Origin: an uncultured Clostridia bacterium
Lineage (GTDB): Bacteria; Bacillota; Clostridia; Christensenellales; Borkfalkiaceae
Assembly: GCA_949286835.1 (NCBI GenBank)
Contig: CASEDP010000002.1
Location: 1-64,000, forward strand
DNA: 64,000 nucleotides
Direction of reading: 5' to 3'
Part shown: positions 41,218 through 49,390 of the stretch, piece after piece
Layout: each line of letters opens with the position of its first letter
Position numbering within the stretch: position 1 is the stretch's first letter
The notes under the pieces: generated by a model
Database searches by the model: none
Seen by the model: the letters and a program-made list of their open reading frames with translations, nothing else
Told to the model about the DNA's origin: nothing
Position numbers and translations under genes: made by a program

Positions 41218-44145
41218 TCACATTTTTCTGCGACCCGCCTCCTCTATGGCGGCGAGCATACTCCTAAGCCTTATCTTGACAACGCCGAGGTTGTTTATTT
41301 CGTCTATCTTTATCTGCGTGTACAGCTTGCCGTTCTTTTCGAGAATGGAGCGCACCTCGTCGGTGGTGATTGCGTCCAGACCGCAACCGAAGGACACAAG
41401 CTGGACAAGGTTGACGTTCTTCTCCTTTGCGCAGAAATCGGCTGCACGGTACAGCCTTGCGTGGTACGTCCACTGGTTGAGCACGTTTACCCTGACTATG
41501 GCGCCGCGCTTATATACGGCGTCCTCCGACAATACCGCCATCCCGAGCGAGGTAAGGAGTTTGTTTATTCCGTGGTTGATTTCGGGGTCGAGGTGATAGG
41601 GTCTGCCCGCCAGCACGATTGACTGTTTGCCCAGCTCCTCCGCTCTCCTCAATATGTAGTCGCCCTTTGCCTCTACGTCCGCGCGATATGCGTCCAGCCG
41701 CGAGAACCCTTCCTTGAGCGCCCGCTTGATTTCGCCCTTTCTGACGCCGTACTTCCTGAATATGCCGTACAGCTTTTCAACAGTGCTCGGCGCGGCGTTG
41801 AGGTCGATGTAGGGCATTATGAAGTTTTGGTCGTTCAACCGCTCGTTATTCGCCTTGAGGAGTTCGGGATAGTATGCGACTATCGGACAGTTGTAGTGAT
41901 TTACGGAGCAGTGCTCGTCTATATTATAGCTCTCGCAGGGCAGGAAGATGAAATCCGCGCCCTTGTCGAGAAGGCTTTCGATATGCCCGTGCATAAGCTT
42001 TGCGGGATAGCAGGCGGTATCGCTTGCGACGGTGTGCTGACCGAGGAAGTAGAGCTGGCGGGTGGACTTGTCGCTTAAGACGACCTCGAAGCCCAGCGTC
42101 TCGAAAAATCCCGCCCACACGGGGAGCTGTTCGTACATTCCGAGCTGGAGGGGAAGCCCGACCCTGCCGCGCCTGCCCTTTGCGCCCGTGACGCACTCCT
42201 CCAGCCTTTTCTGCTTGTATGCGTAGATATCCAGCTCGTCGCCCGCGGGCTTGAGCCCCGCGCCCCTCTCGCACTTGTTGCCGGAGACGAGGCGGCGCCC
42301 GTCGCCGAAAGTTATTATGTTTATGTTGCAGTTGGAAGTACAGCCGCGGCAGTTGGTCGCCATAGACTTATAGCTGAACTCTTCGAGCTCGGCGCGCGTT
42401 ATGGTCGAACTCTCGCCCCGAATGTTCTCCTTGGCGTACAGCGCCGCGCCGAACGCGCCCATAAGCCCCGCTATGCCGGGACGAATGACCTCCTTGCCCG
42501 TCTCCTTTTCAAACGCGCGGAGCACGGCGTCGTTCAAAAACGTGCCGCCCTGCACGACTATGTTGTCGCCCAGCTCTTCGGCGCTTGCCGCCCTTATTAC
42601 CTTATATATGGCGTTCTTGACAATCGACGAGGACAGCCCCGCGGAGATATCCTCCACGCTTGCCCCCTCCTTCTGTGCCTGCTTTACGGCGGAGTTCATA
42701 AATACCGTGCAGCGCGAGCCCAACTCTACGGGGTGAGGAGCATAGAGCCCCTTTTCGGCAAACTCGCCTATCTCCATTCCCATCGCCTTGGCGAAGGTCT
42801 GAATGAACGAGCCGCAGCCCGAAGAGCACGCCTCGTTGAGCATTATGCTGTCGATTGCGCCGTTTTTAATCTTGAAGCACTTGATGTCCTGCCCGCCTAT
42901 GTCGATTATGAAGTCGACGTTGGGATTGAAGTGCATTGCCGCCTTGAAATGCGCGACGGTTTCGACTATGCCGAAATCCGCCTTGATTGCCGCCTTGATG
43001 AGATCCTCGCCATAGCCCGTGGTAGCGCTGCCCAGAATTTTTATCCTGTCGCCGAACCTGGAGAGCACCTCGCTGAGCTTTTCTATCACTATGTCGAGCG
43101 GCTGACCGTTATTCGACTGGTAGTGCGAATAGAGTATCCTGCAATCGGGGGTGATGAGTATTATCTTTGTCGTCGTCGAGCCGCTGTCTATGCCGAGGTA
43201 TGCCCCGCCGACATAATTTTCAATCTCGCAGAATTCGAGATTTTTTGCGCGGTGGCGGGCGACGAACTGCGTATATTCGCGCTTGTCCTTAAAGAGCGGT
43301 TCGCCTGTTATAATCTCGTCGCTGCCCTCGGCGTTCTCTATGCTGGAGATTATGGAGGACAGCTCCTCTTCCTCTGCAGTCGCAGAGTGGAGCGCGCAGC
43401 CGATTGCCATAAAACAGGGGGCGTCGTCGGGGAAGATTGCGTGCTCGTCATCGAGCTTAAGAGTGCGCCTGAACGCCGTACCCAGCCCCTTTATGAAGTG
43501 CAGCGGTCCGCCCAGAAAGAGCACTTTGCCCTTAATCCTCCTTCCCTGCGCAAGCCCCGACACCGTCTGGTCGACTACCGCCTGGAATATGGACGCCGAG
43601 ATGTCCGCCTTGCTTGCGCCCTGATTTATGAGCGGCTGTATGTCCGACTTTGCGAACACGCCGCAGCGCGAGGCTATGGGATAAATTCTCTCCGCAGACT
43701 GCGAGAGTTTGTCCATCTCGTCGACGGTGATATTGAGGAGCGTCGCCATCTGGTCGATGAACGCGCCCGTGCCGCCCGCGCAACTTCCGTTCATTCGCTG
43801 TTCCGTGCCGCCCGTAATGAAGATTATCTTTGCATCCTCGCCGCCGAGTTCGACCGCCGCGTCGGCGTCGGGATAGTACTTGCGTATCGCCGTGAAAGCC
43901 GCCTGAACTTCCTGCACGAACGCCACGCCGCTGCGCTGAGAAAGTCCCAGCCCCGCGCTTCCCGTAATGGACGCGCGGTATCTGCCGGGATACTTTGCGA
44001 GCACGTTTCTGAGTTCGGATATGACCGTTTCCTTTACGCGCGCGTAGTGCCTGACGTAGGATTTATATAATATTTTTCCGCTGCCGTCGATTGCAACCAC
44101 CTTTACGGTGGTAGAGCCGACGTCTATTCCCAAGAGATTTGCCAT
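41218..44145 (-). CDS. Tandem ASKHA acyl-CoA dehydratase activator with DUF2229
   Basis: The protein has 975 residues. It has two BcrA/HgdC-type ATPase domains. The first has LGIDVGSTTVKVVAI, then NGSCAGGTGAFIDQM; the second has YLGIDSGSTTTKIILI, then NEACSSGCGSFIQT. Both CxGGTG/CSSGCG loops can hold a bridging [4Fe-4S] cluster. The C-terminal third is DUF2229/COG3580 (LGMYEQLPVWAGFFETLGF, DTACYPAKLMHGH). ATP hydrolysis would drive electrons into the following FeS protein. The ATG has AAGGTG upstream. The pair is widespread in anaerobes, with unknown substrates. Confidence 0.88.
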   Translation of the reverse strand: MANLLGIDVGSTTVKVVAIDGSGKILYKSYVRHYARVKETVISELRNVLAKYPGRYRASITGSAGLGLSQRSGVAFVQEVQAAFTAIRKYYPDADAAVELGGEDAKIIFITGGTEQRMNGSCAGGTGAFIDQMATLLNITVDEMDKLSQSAERIYPIASRCGVFAKSDIQPLINQGASKADISASIFQAVVDQTVSGLAQGRRIKGKVLFLGGPLHFIKGLGTAFRRTLKLDDEHAIFPDDAPCFMAIGCALHSATAEEEELSSIISSIENAEGSDEIITGEPLFKDKREYTQFVARHRAKNLEFCEIENYVGGAYLGIDSGSTTTKIILITPDCRILYSHYQSNNGQPLDIVIEKLSEVLSRFGDRIKILGSATTGYGEDLIKAAIKADFGIVETVAHFKAAMHFNPNVDFIIDIGGQDIKCFKIKNGAIDSIMLNEACSSGCGSFIQTFAKAMGMEIGEFAEKGLYAPHPVELGSRCTVFMNSAVKQAQKEGASVEDISAGLSSSIVKNAIYKVIRAASAEELGDNIVVQGGTFLNDAVLRAFEKETGKEVIRPGIAGLMGAFGAALYAKENIRGESSTITRAELEEFSYKSMATNCRGCTSNCNINIITFGDGRRLVSGNKCERGAGLKPAGDELDIYAYKQKRLEECVTGAKGRRGRVGLPLQLGMYEQLPVWAGFFETLGFEVVLSDKSTRQLYFLGQHTVASDTACYPAKLMHGHIESLLDKGADFIFLPCESYNIDEHCSVNHYNCPIVAYYPELLKANNERLNDQNFIMPYIDLNAAPSTVEKLYGIFRKYGVRKGEIKRALKEGFSRLDAYRADVEAKGDYILRRAEELGKQSIVLAGRPYHLDPEINHGINKLLTSLGMAVLSEDAVYKRGAIVRVNVLNQWTYHARLYRAADFCAKEKNVNLVQLVSFGCGLDAITTDEVRSILEKNGKLYTQIKIDEINNLGVVKIRLRSMLAAIEEAGRRKM

Positions 44146-44190
44146 ATGTGTATCACCTTTTTCAAGTTACGGGTAGACTGTTCCTTTTAG

Positions 44191-44219
44191 ATTATATCAC
44201 AAACAAATAATCTTTTCAA
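44191..44219 (-). promoter_or_regulatory. Promoter of the activator/dehydratase operon
   Basis: TTGAAA (44219-44214) and TATAAT (44196-44191) are 17 bases apart, with TG before the -10. Confidence 0.8.
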
Positions 44220-44262
44220 TGAGTGCGCGGGCGCAAAAACAACTTAAATTATGAAATTTTTT

Positions 44263-44550
44263 TCATTGTTCCGACGGCGCCCGCCCTGCGGCGAACTTCC
44301 TGCGAGTTGCCATTCCTCCGCGGATGTGCCTCTCCGACAGGTTTTTGTCGAGCACCTTTCTCACCTCTTCGCAGAGTTCTGCGTTAAACGAGCTCAGCCT
44401 CTCGGTGACGTCCTTGTGCACCGTCGACTTGCTCACGTCGAAATGGGCTGCGGCATCTCTGACCGTCGCGCCCGTTTCAATGATATACTCCGCCTCCATC
44501 TTCACCCGCCTTAGTATGTAGTCCCCTTCCGTCTGTCCTTCCCACATCAT
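44263..44550 (-). CDS. spoIIID: Sporulation transcription factor SpoIIID
   Basis: The protein has 95 residues and regulates mother-cell genes after sigma-E, including sigK. The helix-turn-helix DVSKSTVHKDVTERL near residue 38 is the family signature, and RHIRGGMATRRKF follows near 75. Two ATG codons in a row (44550, 44547) are possible starts; GGGGGG lies just upstream. sigK lies 41 kb away in the same window. Confidence 0.94.
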   Translation of the reverse strand: MMWEGQTEGDYILRRVKMEAEYIIETGATVRDAAAHFDVSKSTVHKDVTERLSSFNAELCEEVRKVLDKNLSERHIRGGMATRRKFAAGRAPSEQ

Positions 44551-44579
44551 ATATCCCCCCTGCCTTTTTGCGGTGATAT

Positions 44580-44608
44580 ATACTATGTCGTTTTAGCGCG
44601 ATTTATGC
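44580..44608 (-). promoter_or_regulatory. Candidate sigma-E promoter of spoIIID
   Basis: GCATAAA (44608-44602) and CATAGTAT (44587-44580) are 14 bases apart. They resemble the sigma-E -35 (with ATA core) and -10 (CATA-x-x-x-T). In Bacillus spoIIID is transcribed by sigma-E. Confidence 0.45.
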
Positions 44609-44678
44609 CCCTTTTTGCCGTCGCCTGACCGCATTTGACGCGTTTTGAGGATTTTGGGTATAAATTTTTGTTGAACTA

Positions 44679-44707
44679 TTGACAAACAACCCGTTCTGTG
44701 ATATTAT
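44679..44707 (+). promoter_or_regulatory. Promoter of the SPFH/RHH operon
   Basis: TTGACA and TATTAT are 17 bases apart, about 37 bases before the start. Confidence 0.8.
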
Positions 44708-44743
44708 TTTGATATCAATTAAATATCGGAGGATATGATAATT

Positions 44744-45787
44744 ATGGAAGAAAAACTGCTCAAGGGCAGAAAATGCGGACTTGCGGTGGTCATTCTGGTC
44801 ATTGCCGCATACATCGCCGCGTTCGCGCTGATGTTTTACGGCTTCGTAAACGGCTACGGCGAAGGCGACACGGTGCTGAGTATGCCCCACGCCGTACTTG
44901 CAATAGTCTGCCTGATACTTTTAATGCTGCTGTGGATACCCCTGCTCGGTCTGAAGATTTTAAGACCGCAGGAGGCATATGTTCTCACCCTGTTCGGCAA
45001 GTACTACGGAACGCTTAAGGGCGAGGGCTTTTACTTCGTAAACCCCTTCTGTTCGGCGATCAACCCCGCCTCTGCGACAAAGCTCAACCAGAGCGGAGAC
45101 GTGAACAGCGCGTCCGCCAATATGCAGATTACAAACAAGAACGAGGGAATTAAGTTCGAGTTCGGCGGCAAGGACAAGAGAATATCCTTGAAGATTATGA
45201 CGCTCTCCAACAGCAGGCAGAAGATAAACGACTGTCTGGGCAACCCCATAGAGATAGGCATTGCCGTAATGTGGAAGGTCGTCGACACCGCAAAAGCGGT
45301 GTTCAACGTGGACAACTACAAGGAATATCTCTCCCTCCAGTGCGACAGCGCATTGAGGGACATAGTGAGAATTTACCCCTATGACGTAGCCGAGGGCGTG
45401 GACACGACGGGCGACGGACAGCCGGACGAGGGCAGCCTTAGGGGCAGCAGCGAGCTGGTTGCCGAGCGCATAAGGGAAAAGATACAGTCCAAGGTGAGCG
45501 CCGCCGGACTTGAAATAGTCGAAGCGCGAATTACCTACCTTGCGTACTCCCCCGAAATTGCCGCCGCAATGTTGCAAAGACAGCAGGCATCGGCGATAAT
45601 CGACGCGAGAAAGATGATTGTCGACGGCGCGGTGGGAATGGTCGAAATGGCGCTTGAAAGGCTCAACAGCGGCGGAATGGTGACTTTGGACGACGAGAGA
45701 AAGGCGGCTATGGTGAGCAATCTTTTAGTTGTGCTCTGCGGGAATAAGGACGCGCAGCCCGTTGTAAACAGCGGCAGCCTGTACTGA
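44744..45787 (+). CDS. SPFH/Band-7 membrane protein
   Basis: The protein has 347 residues. Two N-terminal TM helices (about 12-35 and 48-70) precede an SPFH domain (LRPQEAYVLTLFGKYYGTLK, GNPIEIGIAVMWKVVDTAKA) and a helical C-terminus. SPFH proteins form membrane rafts or cages that host proteases and stress factors; the exact role is unknown. I start at 44744, since the ATG at 44735 is only two bases after GGAGG. A small DNA-binding protein follows after ten bases. Confidence 0.88.
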   Translation: MEEKLLKGRKCGLAVVILVIAAYIAAFALMFYGFVNGYGEGDTVLSMPHAVLAIVCLILLMLLWIPLLGLKILRPQEAYVLTLFGKYYGTLKGEGFYFVNPFCSAINPASATKLNQSGDVNSASANMQITNKNEGIKFEFGGKDKRISLKIMTLSNSRQKINDCLGNPIEIGIAVMWKVVDTAKAVFNVDNYKEYLSLQCDSALRDIVRIYPYDVAEGVDTTGDGQPDEGSLRGSSELVAERIREKIQSKVSAAGLEIVEARITYLAYSPEIAAAMLQRQQASAIIDARKMIVDGAVGMVEMALERLNSGGMVTLDDERKAAMVSNLLVVLCGNKDAQPVVNSGSLY

Positions 45788-45797
45788 TAGGTTAGAA

Positions 45798-46001
45798 ATG
45801 GAAAACAAGGACAACAAAAAACAGATACCTTTAAGACTGTCTGCAAAGCTGTACAACGCAATTGCCGCCTGGGCGGAGGACGACTTCCGCTCTGTAAACG
45901 GACAGATAGAATATCTGCTGTCCGAATGCGTTCGCCAGCGCAAAAAGAACGGTAAATACGTCGGCGAGGACATAGACGTTCCTCCCGAACTGGATATCTG
46001 A
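45798..46001 (+). CDS. Small ribbon-helix-helix (Arc-like) protein
   Basis: The protein has 67 residues. A beta strand KQIPLRLSAKLYNAIAAWAE is followed by two helices (VNGQIEYLLSECVRQRKK), the Arc/MetJ fold. It is likely a DNA-binding autoregulator of the SPFH operon. No toxin is adjacent, so it is not a classical antitoxin. Confidence 0.75.
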   Translation: MENKDNKKQIPLRLSAKLYNAIAAWAEDDFRSVNGQIEYLLSECVRQRKKNGKYVGEDIDVPPELDI

Positions 46002-46010
46002 CAATATTAA

Positions 46011-46046
46011 AGGCGTTCGCGCAGGACTGCGCGAACGCCTTTAAAA
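46011..46046 (+). terminator. Terminator of the SPFH/RHH operon
   Basis: AGGCGTTCGCGCA (46011-46023) pairs perfectly with 46028-46040. The T-run is short. Confidence 0.7.
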
Positions 46047-46111
46047 GTCAGGGGGAATTGCTCCGCTACTCACCCCCCCCACGCCCTGTAAAAGGGCGTT
46101 CCGACGCGTAA

Positions 46112-46143
46112 AAGGACCGAAGGTCTGCCCGTCCTCGGTCCTT
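46112..46143 (-). terminator. Terminator of the HAD gene
   Basis: AAGGACCGA (46112-46120) pairs with TCGGTCCTT (46135-46143). On the minus strand TTTTACG follows. A smaller hairpin at 46081-46099 lies beside it. Confidence 0.6.
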
Positions 46144-46147
46144 ATCT

Positions 46148-46807
46148 CTATCCGTTGAGTTTATCCATAAGCGATACAATCTGCATAGGCGAAGTGACGA
46201 TATAGTCGGCGCCCGCCTCTTTAAGCTCTTTTTCGCTGCCGTAGCCGTACAGCACTCCCGCCGACTTAATACCGTTTTCTCTTGCGCCGATTACGTCGTG
46301 TTTTCTGTCGCCTATCATAAGAGCGCGGGCGACGTCGGAGATGCCGAATTTTTCGATTGCATAGGCGATTACGTCCGCCTTTTCCGCTCTGCTGAGGTCT
46401 AACGACGCACCCGCCACCCCGTCGAAATAGTTCATAATGCCGAAGTGCCGAAGTATTCTTTCGGCGAAAATTTCAGGCTTGGAAGTGGCGACAAACAGTC
46501 TGTACCCCTTCCCCTTGAGCGCCCCGAGCGCTTTGCCGATGTCGGGATAGAGCTTATTTTCATACAGCCCGTCCTTTTCATAGTACTTACGATACAAGGT
46601 AACGGCTTTCAGCGCAGTTTCTCTGTCCATTCCGTAATACTCTTCAAACGAATAGTTGAGCGGAGGACCTATGAACGAGCCGAGTTTTTTTCTGTCAGTT
46701 TCCGTAATTCCAAACTGCTTAAGAGCAAAGATTATCGAATTTGTTATGCCCTCGAAAGGGTCTGTAAGCGTACCGTCAAGATCAAAAAGCAACGTATCGT
46801 ATTTCAT
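46148..46807 (-). CDS. HAD-family hydrolase
   Basis: The protein has 219 residues. HAD motif I is FDLDGTLTDPF, motif II VATSK, the motif III Lys is likely in SRAEKAD, and motif IV is IGDRKHD. It has the C1 helical cap of phosphoglycolate phosphatase/beta-phosphoglucomutase relatives. The ATG follows directly after a U6 run and its SD (GGGAG) is in the 3' arm of a hairpin. It is a single gene with its own consensus promoter. Confidence 0.85.
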   Translation of the reverse strand: MKYDTLLFDLDGTLTDPFEGITNSIIFALKQFGITETDRKKLGSFIGPPLNYSFEEYYGMDRETALKAVTLYRKYYEKDGLYENKLYPDIGKALGALKGKGYRLFVATSKPEIFAERILRHFGIMNYFDGVAGASLDLSRAEKADVIAYAIEKFGISDVARALMIGDRKHDVIGARENGIKSAGVLYGYGSEKELKEAGADYIVTSPMQIVSLMDKLNG

Positions 46808-46839
46808 AAAAAACTCCCGTCGGCAAAGGCACCGACGGG
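46808..46839 (-). terminator. Terminator-like hairpin carrying the SD of the HAD gene
   Basis: CCCGTCGG and CCGACGGG (46816-46823, 46832-46839) form an 8-bp stem. On the minus strand AGTTTTTT follows and then the ATG. It can end the upstream lipoprotein transcript and also covers the only SD of the HAD gene. Confidence 0.6.
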
Positions 46840-46842
46840 TAA

Positions 46843-46871
46843 ATTATAGAAAATTTTGCGCCGCGTGTCAA
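46843..46871 (-). promoter_or_regulatory. Consensus promoter of the HAD gene
   Basis: TTGACA (46871-46866) and TATAAT (46848-46843) are 17 bases apart. The start near 46836 lies inside the hairpin's 5' arm. Confidence 0.85.
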
Positions 46872-46938
46872 CAAGGTTGACCTCCGCCGCGCCAAAATTG
46901 TCCCGCGCCGCGCCGTTCGGCGCGGGGCAGATAGAAAT

Positions 46939-47982
46939 TCAGAGCTTTATCATACCCCTGAGAACGTCATAGTCGTAATTTACGGATATAGTACGGGGAT
47001 CTTCGGGCACTTCAAAATTCTCCGCCCTGTCGACTATCGCCGCGTTCTGCGCGGCGAGGCTGTCAATCTCACCTTCAATCCTGTCTATTTCCGAGAGGAC
47101 ATAGTCAAAAACGATATCCCTGATATCCTCATCCCACTTTGAGAATACTCCCTTGAGAGTATATATCGTGACGGAAGAGAGCGAAACCCGAGAGTTCTCG
47201 TCCATAGTGCCGACAGCGGTAACCACGATGCTGTTCACCGCGTCGCAGAAATGATATTCAAACTTCGTGAACTCGCCCGTTTGCTGACTGTAATGCCAGT
47301 TGAGGGTAGTTACGCCCATATCGCCCGTCTGCTCGTCCCAGAAATATTCGAGTTTTGCATTCGTATTGTCGCCGCTGACTTCGTGCATCTGAGCGAGATA
47401 AACCCTGTCGCTATCCATATTTACGCCGACAAACTGCGCCTTTACGGGCTTTACCCTGCTCAAAATGAGCAACATATTCTTCAACTGAATGTCCGTGTAG
47501 TCGTTCGCCTGAATATTTGCGCCCCAATCGACGTTGCTGTAATCGACGTTAAAACTTCCTATGAGCGCTCCACCTTCATATTCTTCGATGAGCGAGAGCT
47601 GTATCTGGCTGTACGAATAGATGTCGGCTATGTAAGTATTGATGAGGCTGACAACATCCGTGCTGGTGTTCGGCAAACGGTCGGCGAGCAGCGCAAGCAC
47701 GTCGTCCAGACTGAGCGCGTCATCTGCCGCCGCACTCAATTTGTGCGCATATGAAAATGCAGACACGTTGTCGCTCAGCCCGTCATAGATTGAATTATAT
47801 ATTTTCTTCGTCTCTTCGTTCTGTGCAACGAACTCCGCAATGTTCCACCTGCCCGACTCGCTGAAATAGCCGCCGTCGCCCTCTTCCGGAGTATCTTCTC
47901 CGCAGCCGCAGAATACGCCCACAGCGCATATCGCCGCCGCACACGCGAGCGCGGCGGACAATCTAAATAACTTGGATTTCAT
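46939..47982 (-). CDS. Lipoprotein of unknown function
   Basis: The protein has 347 residues. A signal peptide ends in the lipobox GVFCGC, followed by an acidic linker (GEDTPEEGDGGYF). The mature part is mixed alpha/beta with no motif I recognise (DYSNVDWGANIQANDYTDIQ, WHYSQQTGEFTKFEYHFCDA) and a coiled-coil-like C-terminus. It probably faces the outside of the membrane. The ATG at 47982 has AGAGGGAG upstream. Dyads at 48019-48055 lie upstream. Confidence 0.75.
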   Translation of the reverse strand: MKSKLFRLSAALACAAAICAVGVFCGCGEDTPEEGDGGYFSESGRWNIAEFVAQNEETKKIYNSIYDGLSDNVSAFSYAHKLSAAADDALSLDDVLALLADRLPNTSTDVVSLINTYIADIYSYSQIQLSLIEEYEGGALIGSFNVDYSNVDWGANIQANDYTDIQLKNMLLILSRVKPVKAQFVGVNMDSDRVYLAQMHEVSGDNTNAKLEYFWDEQTGDMGVTTLNWHYSQQTGEFTKFEYHFCDAVNSIVVTAVGTMDENSRVSLSSVTIYTLKGVFSKWDEDIRDIVFDYVLSEIDRIEGEIDSLAAQNAAIVDRAENFEVPEDPRTISVNYDYDVLRGMIKL

Positions 47983-48018
47983 AGTTTCTCCCTCTGCCAC
48001 AATTCAGATTGGCATAAA

Positions 48019-48055
48019 TGTCATATTAAAAATGACACTTTATCCGACATATGTC
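48019..48055. promoter_or_regulatory. Two dyads upstream of the lipoprotein gene
   Basis: TGTCAT-7-ATGACA (48019-48037) and the perfect GACATATGTC (48046-48055) are nine bases apart, and a TTGACA overlaps the second. This arrangement fits a regulated promoter, though no good -10 box is spaced to it. Confidence 0.45.
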
Positions 48056-48121
48056 AAGCACCTTTTTTTTAATTCAATATCGGCAAACCTGCGGACGGCG
48101 CGGGTCGGACTTCTGGCGGGT

Positions 48122-48664
48122 TCAGAGGCGCGGCGGGAGCTTTGCCCTCATTTCTTCCCTCAAGTTTATCCTTTCCCCGTCGGCAAAAAACGTGCCGTCA
48201 CCCACGGCGTGCAGAATTCGCCTGTCTTTAACGTCCTCATTTTCGACCACCCTGAGTACTTTCAGCACTATAAAGCCGTATTTTTCTATATAGTCGACTA
48301 CCCTGCACTCAAGGCACGACATACATTCGCCGATCATCGGCGCGCCGACAATCTTCGCCCTGATTTTAGTCAGCCCGAATTCTGAAAATTTGTCCGTATC
48401 CTCGCCGCTCACCATACCTATGCCGACGACCGTCCTTGCCATTCCTGCGGGAGGTATGCACACGCAGCACTCCCCCGTGCGCATAAGCGCGCCGAACGAA
48501 TAGTTCCAACTGCCCGTCGTAATTACGATGAGCTGGTCGAAATCGATTGCCATTGTCCAGGATATGGTCATTACGTTATCTCTGTCCCCGTCAGACGTAG
48601 TAACCAGCACTACGGGTCCCGGCTCTATAAAAGTAAGCGCCCTTTCAACCGCTGCTTCCTTCAT
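48122..48664 (-). CDS. Flavin reductase-like (flavoredoxin) domain protein
   Basis: The protein has 180 residues with the FMN-binding split-barrel fold (GPVVLVTTSDGDRDNVMTIS, then CVCIPPAGMARTV). The GECMSCLEC segment has three Cys. Relatives transfer electrons between flavins and partners in anaerobes; the partner is unknown. The ATG has AAGGAGG upstream. Confidence 0.85.
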   Translation of the reverse strand: MKEAAVERALTFIEPGPVVLVTTSDGDRDNVMTISWTMAIDFDQLIVITTGSWNYSFGALMRTGECCVCIPPAGMARTVVGIGMVSGEDTDKFSEFGLTKIRAKIVGAPMIGECMSCLECRVVDYIEKYGFIVLKVLRVVENEDVKDRRILHAVGDGTFFADGERINLREEMRAKLPPRL

Positions 48665-48698
48665 ACTTCGCCTCCTTTTTATGTTATATTTTTACTAT

Positions 48699-48707
48699 AT
48701 TTTAGCA
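48699..48707 (-). promoter_or_regulatory. Extended -10 promoter of the flavin reductase gene
   Basis: TGCTAAAAT on the minus strand, about 35 bases before the start. Confidence 0.45.
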
Positions 48708-48768
48708 CCTTTTATATCTCCCTGCCAGCAAAAGGAGACAAAAAAGTACACACAAAACGGGGGCTATT

Positions 48769-49083
48769 TTATGAATAATATAACTTTCCGTCCAAAATGA
48801 GTATATGACTGCCGATATCGTCGGATAAGTCCAGACCGAATTCGTCAGTCGCCGACAATATATCTTCCTCTGAAATTATGCCGAACAAATCGGCTATATC
48901 TTCAAGCCTCTTTATAAATTTATTATCCGCATCAAAAAAATCAACCCCAAAACTGTAGGCAATTATTCCATACGCCTTGCCGTCTTTGCACTCAATGTCT
49001 ATTTCGGGTTCCCACCCATATCCGATCATCAGATTGACGTTATCTGTGAACCTCTGTCTGTCAAATCTCTTAATTTCATCCAT
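48769..49083 (-). CDS. Small acidic orphan protein
   Basis: The protein has 104 residues and is rich in Asp, Glu and Ile. It has no recognised motif (YGWEPEIDIECKDGKAYGII, EEDILSATDEFGLDL). GAGGTG lies upstream of the ATG and a consensus promoter precedes it, so it is likely real. Its DNA is more AT-rich than its neighbours and it sits beside a partial tRNA copy, both suggesting transfer. Acidic proteins of this size are sometimes immunity proteins, but nothing here proves it. Confidence 0.65.
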   Translation of the reverse strand: MDEIKRFDRQRFTDNVNLMIGYGWEPEIDIECKDGKAYGIIAYSFGVDFFDADNKFIKRLEDIADLFGIISEEDILSATDEFGLDLSDDIGSHILILDGKLYYS

Positions 49084-49110
49084 ATCTTTTACACCTCAAT
49101 TGAACATCAG

Positions 49111-49139
49111 ATAATATCACGGCAAAGTCAGAATGTCAA
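49111..49139 (-). promoter_or_regulatory. Promoter of the acidic orphan gene
   Basis: TTGACA (49139-49134) and TATTAT (49116-49111) are 17 bases apart. Confidence 0.8.
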
Positions 49140-49178
49140 TATGTATTTAATGTTAGTTTAATTCAACATTTACATTTT

Positions 49179-49201
49179 CCACGACCTTATGGTCCCGAAC
49201 C
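49179..49201. repeat. 23-bp copy of part of tRNA-Pro
   Basis: It is identical to 49414-49436 and in the same orientation. The copied part runs from the anticodon arm into the T-stem. The DNA between (49202-49354) codes for nothing I can recognise. Confidence 0.85.
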
Positions 49202-49354
49202 TCGTCGGCGTGCGCTTGCCTTACGAGAGCTTTTCTTTCGTAAACCTCTCCCCTGCCGCGACGCCTCCTCTTCCCAAAAAAGTACTTCGTCCTTTTTCGG
49301 GAGCCCCTCTTTTCCTTAGCGCGTATGGCATCGGGACGTTTTCCGTTCACCCGC

Positions 49355-49390
49355 AAAAAAAGAGAAGGGCAATAACCCTTCTCTTTTTTT
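49355..49390 (-). terminator. Terminator of tRNA-Pro
   Basis: A 15-bp stem of AAAAAAAGAGAAGGG and its complement (49376-49390) starts at the CCA end. Seven T's follow the GC part on the minus strand. Confidence 0.85.

Noticed and set aside
45798-46001. Antitoxin of a toxin-antitoxin pair
   Set aside because: No small toxin gene lies on either side; the partner is an SPFH membrane protein.
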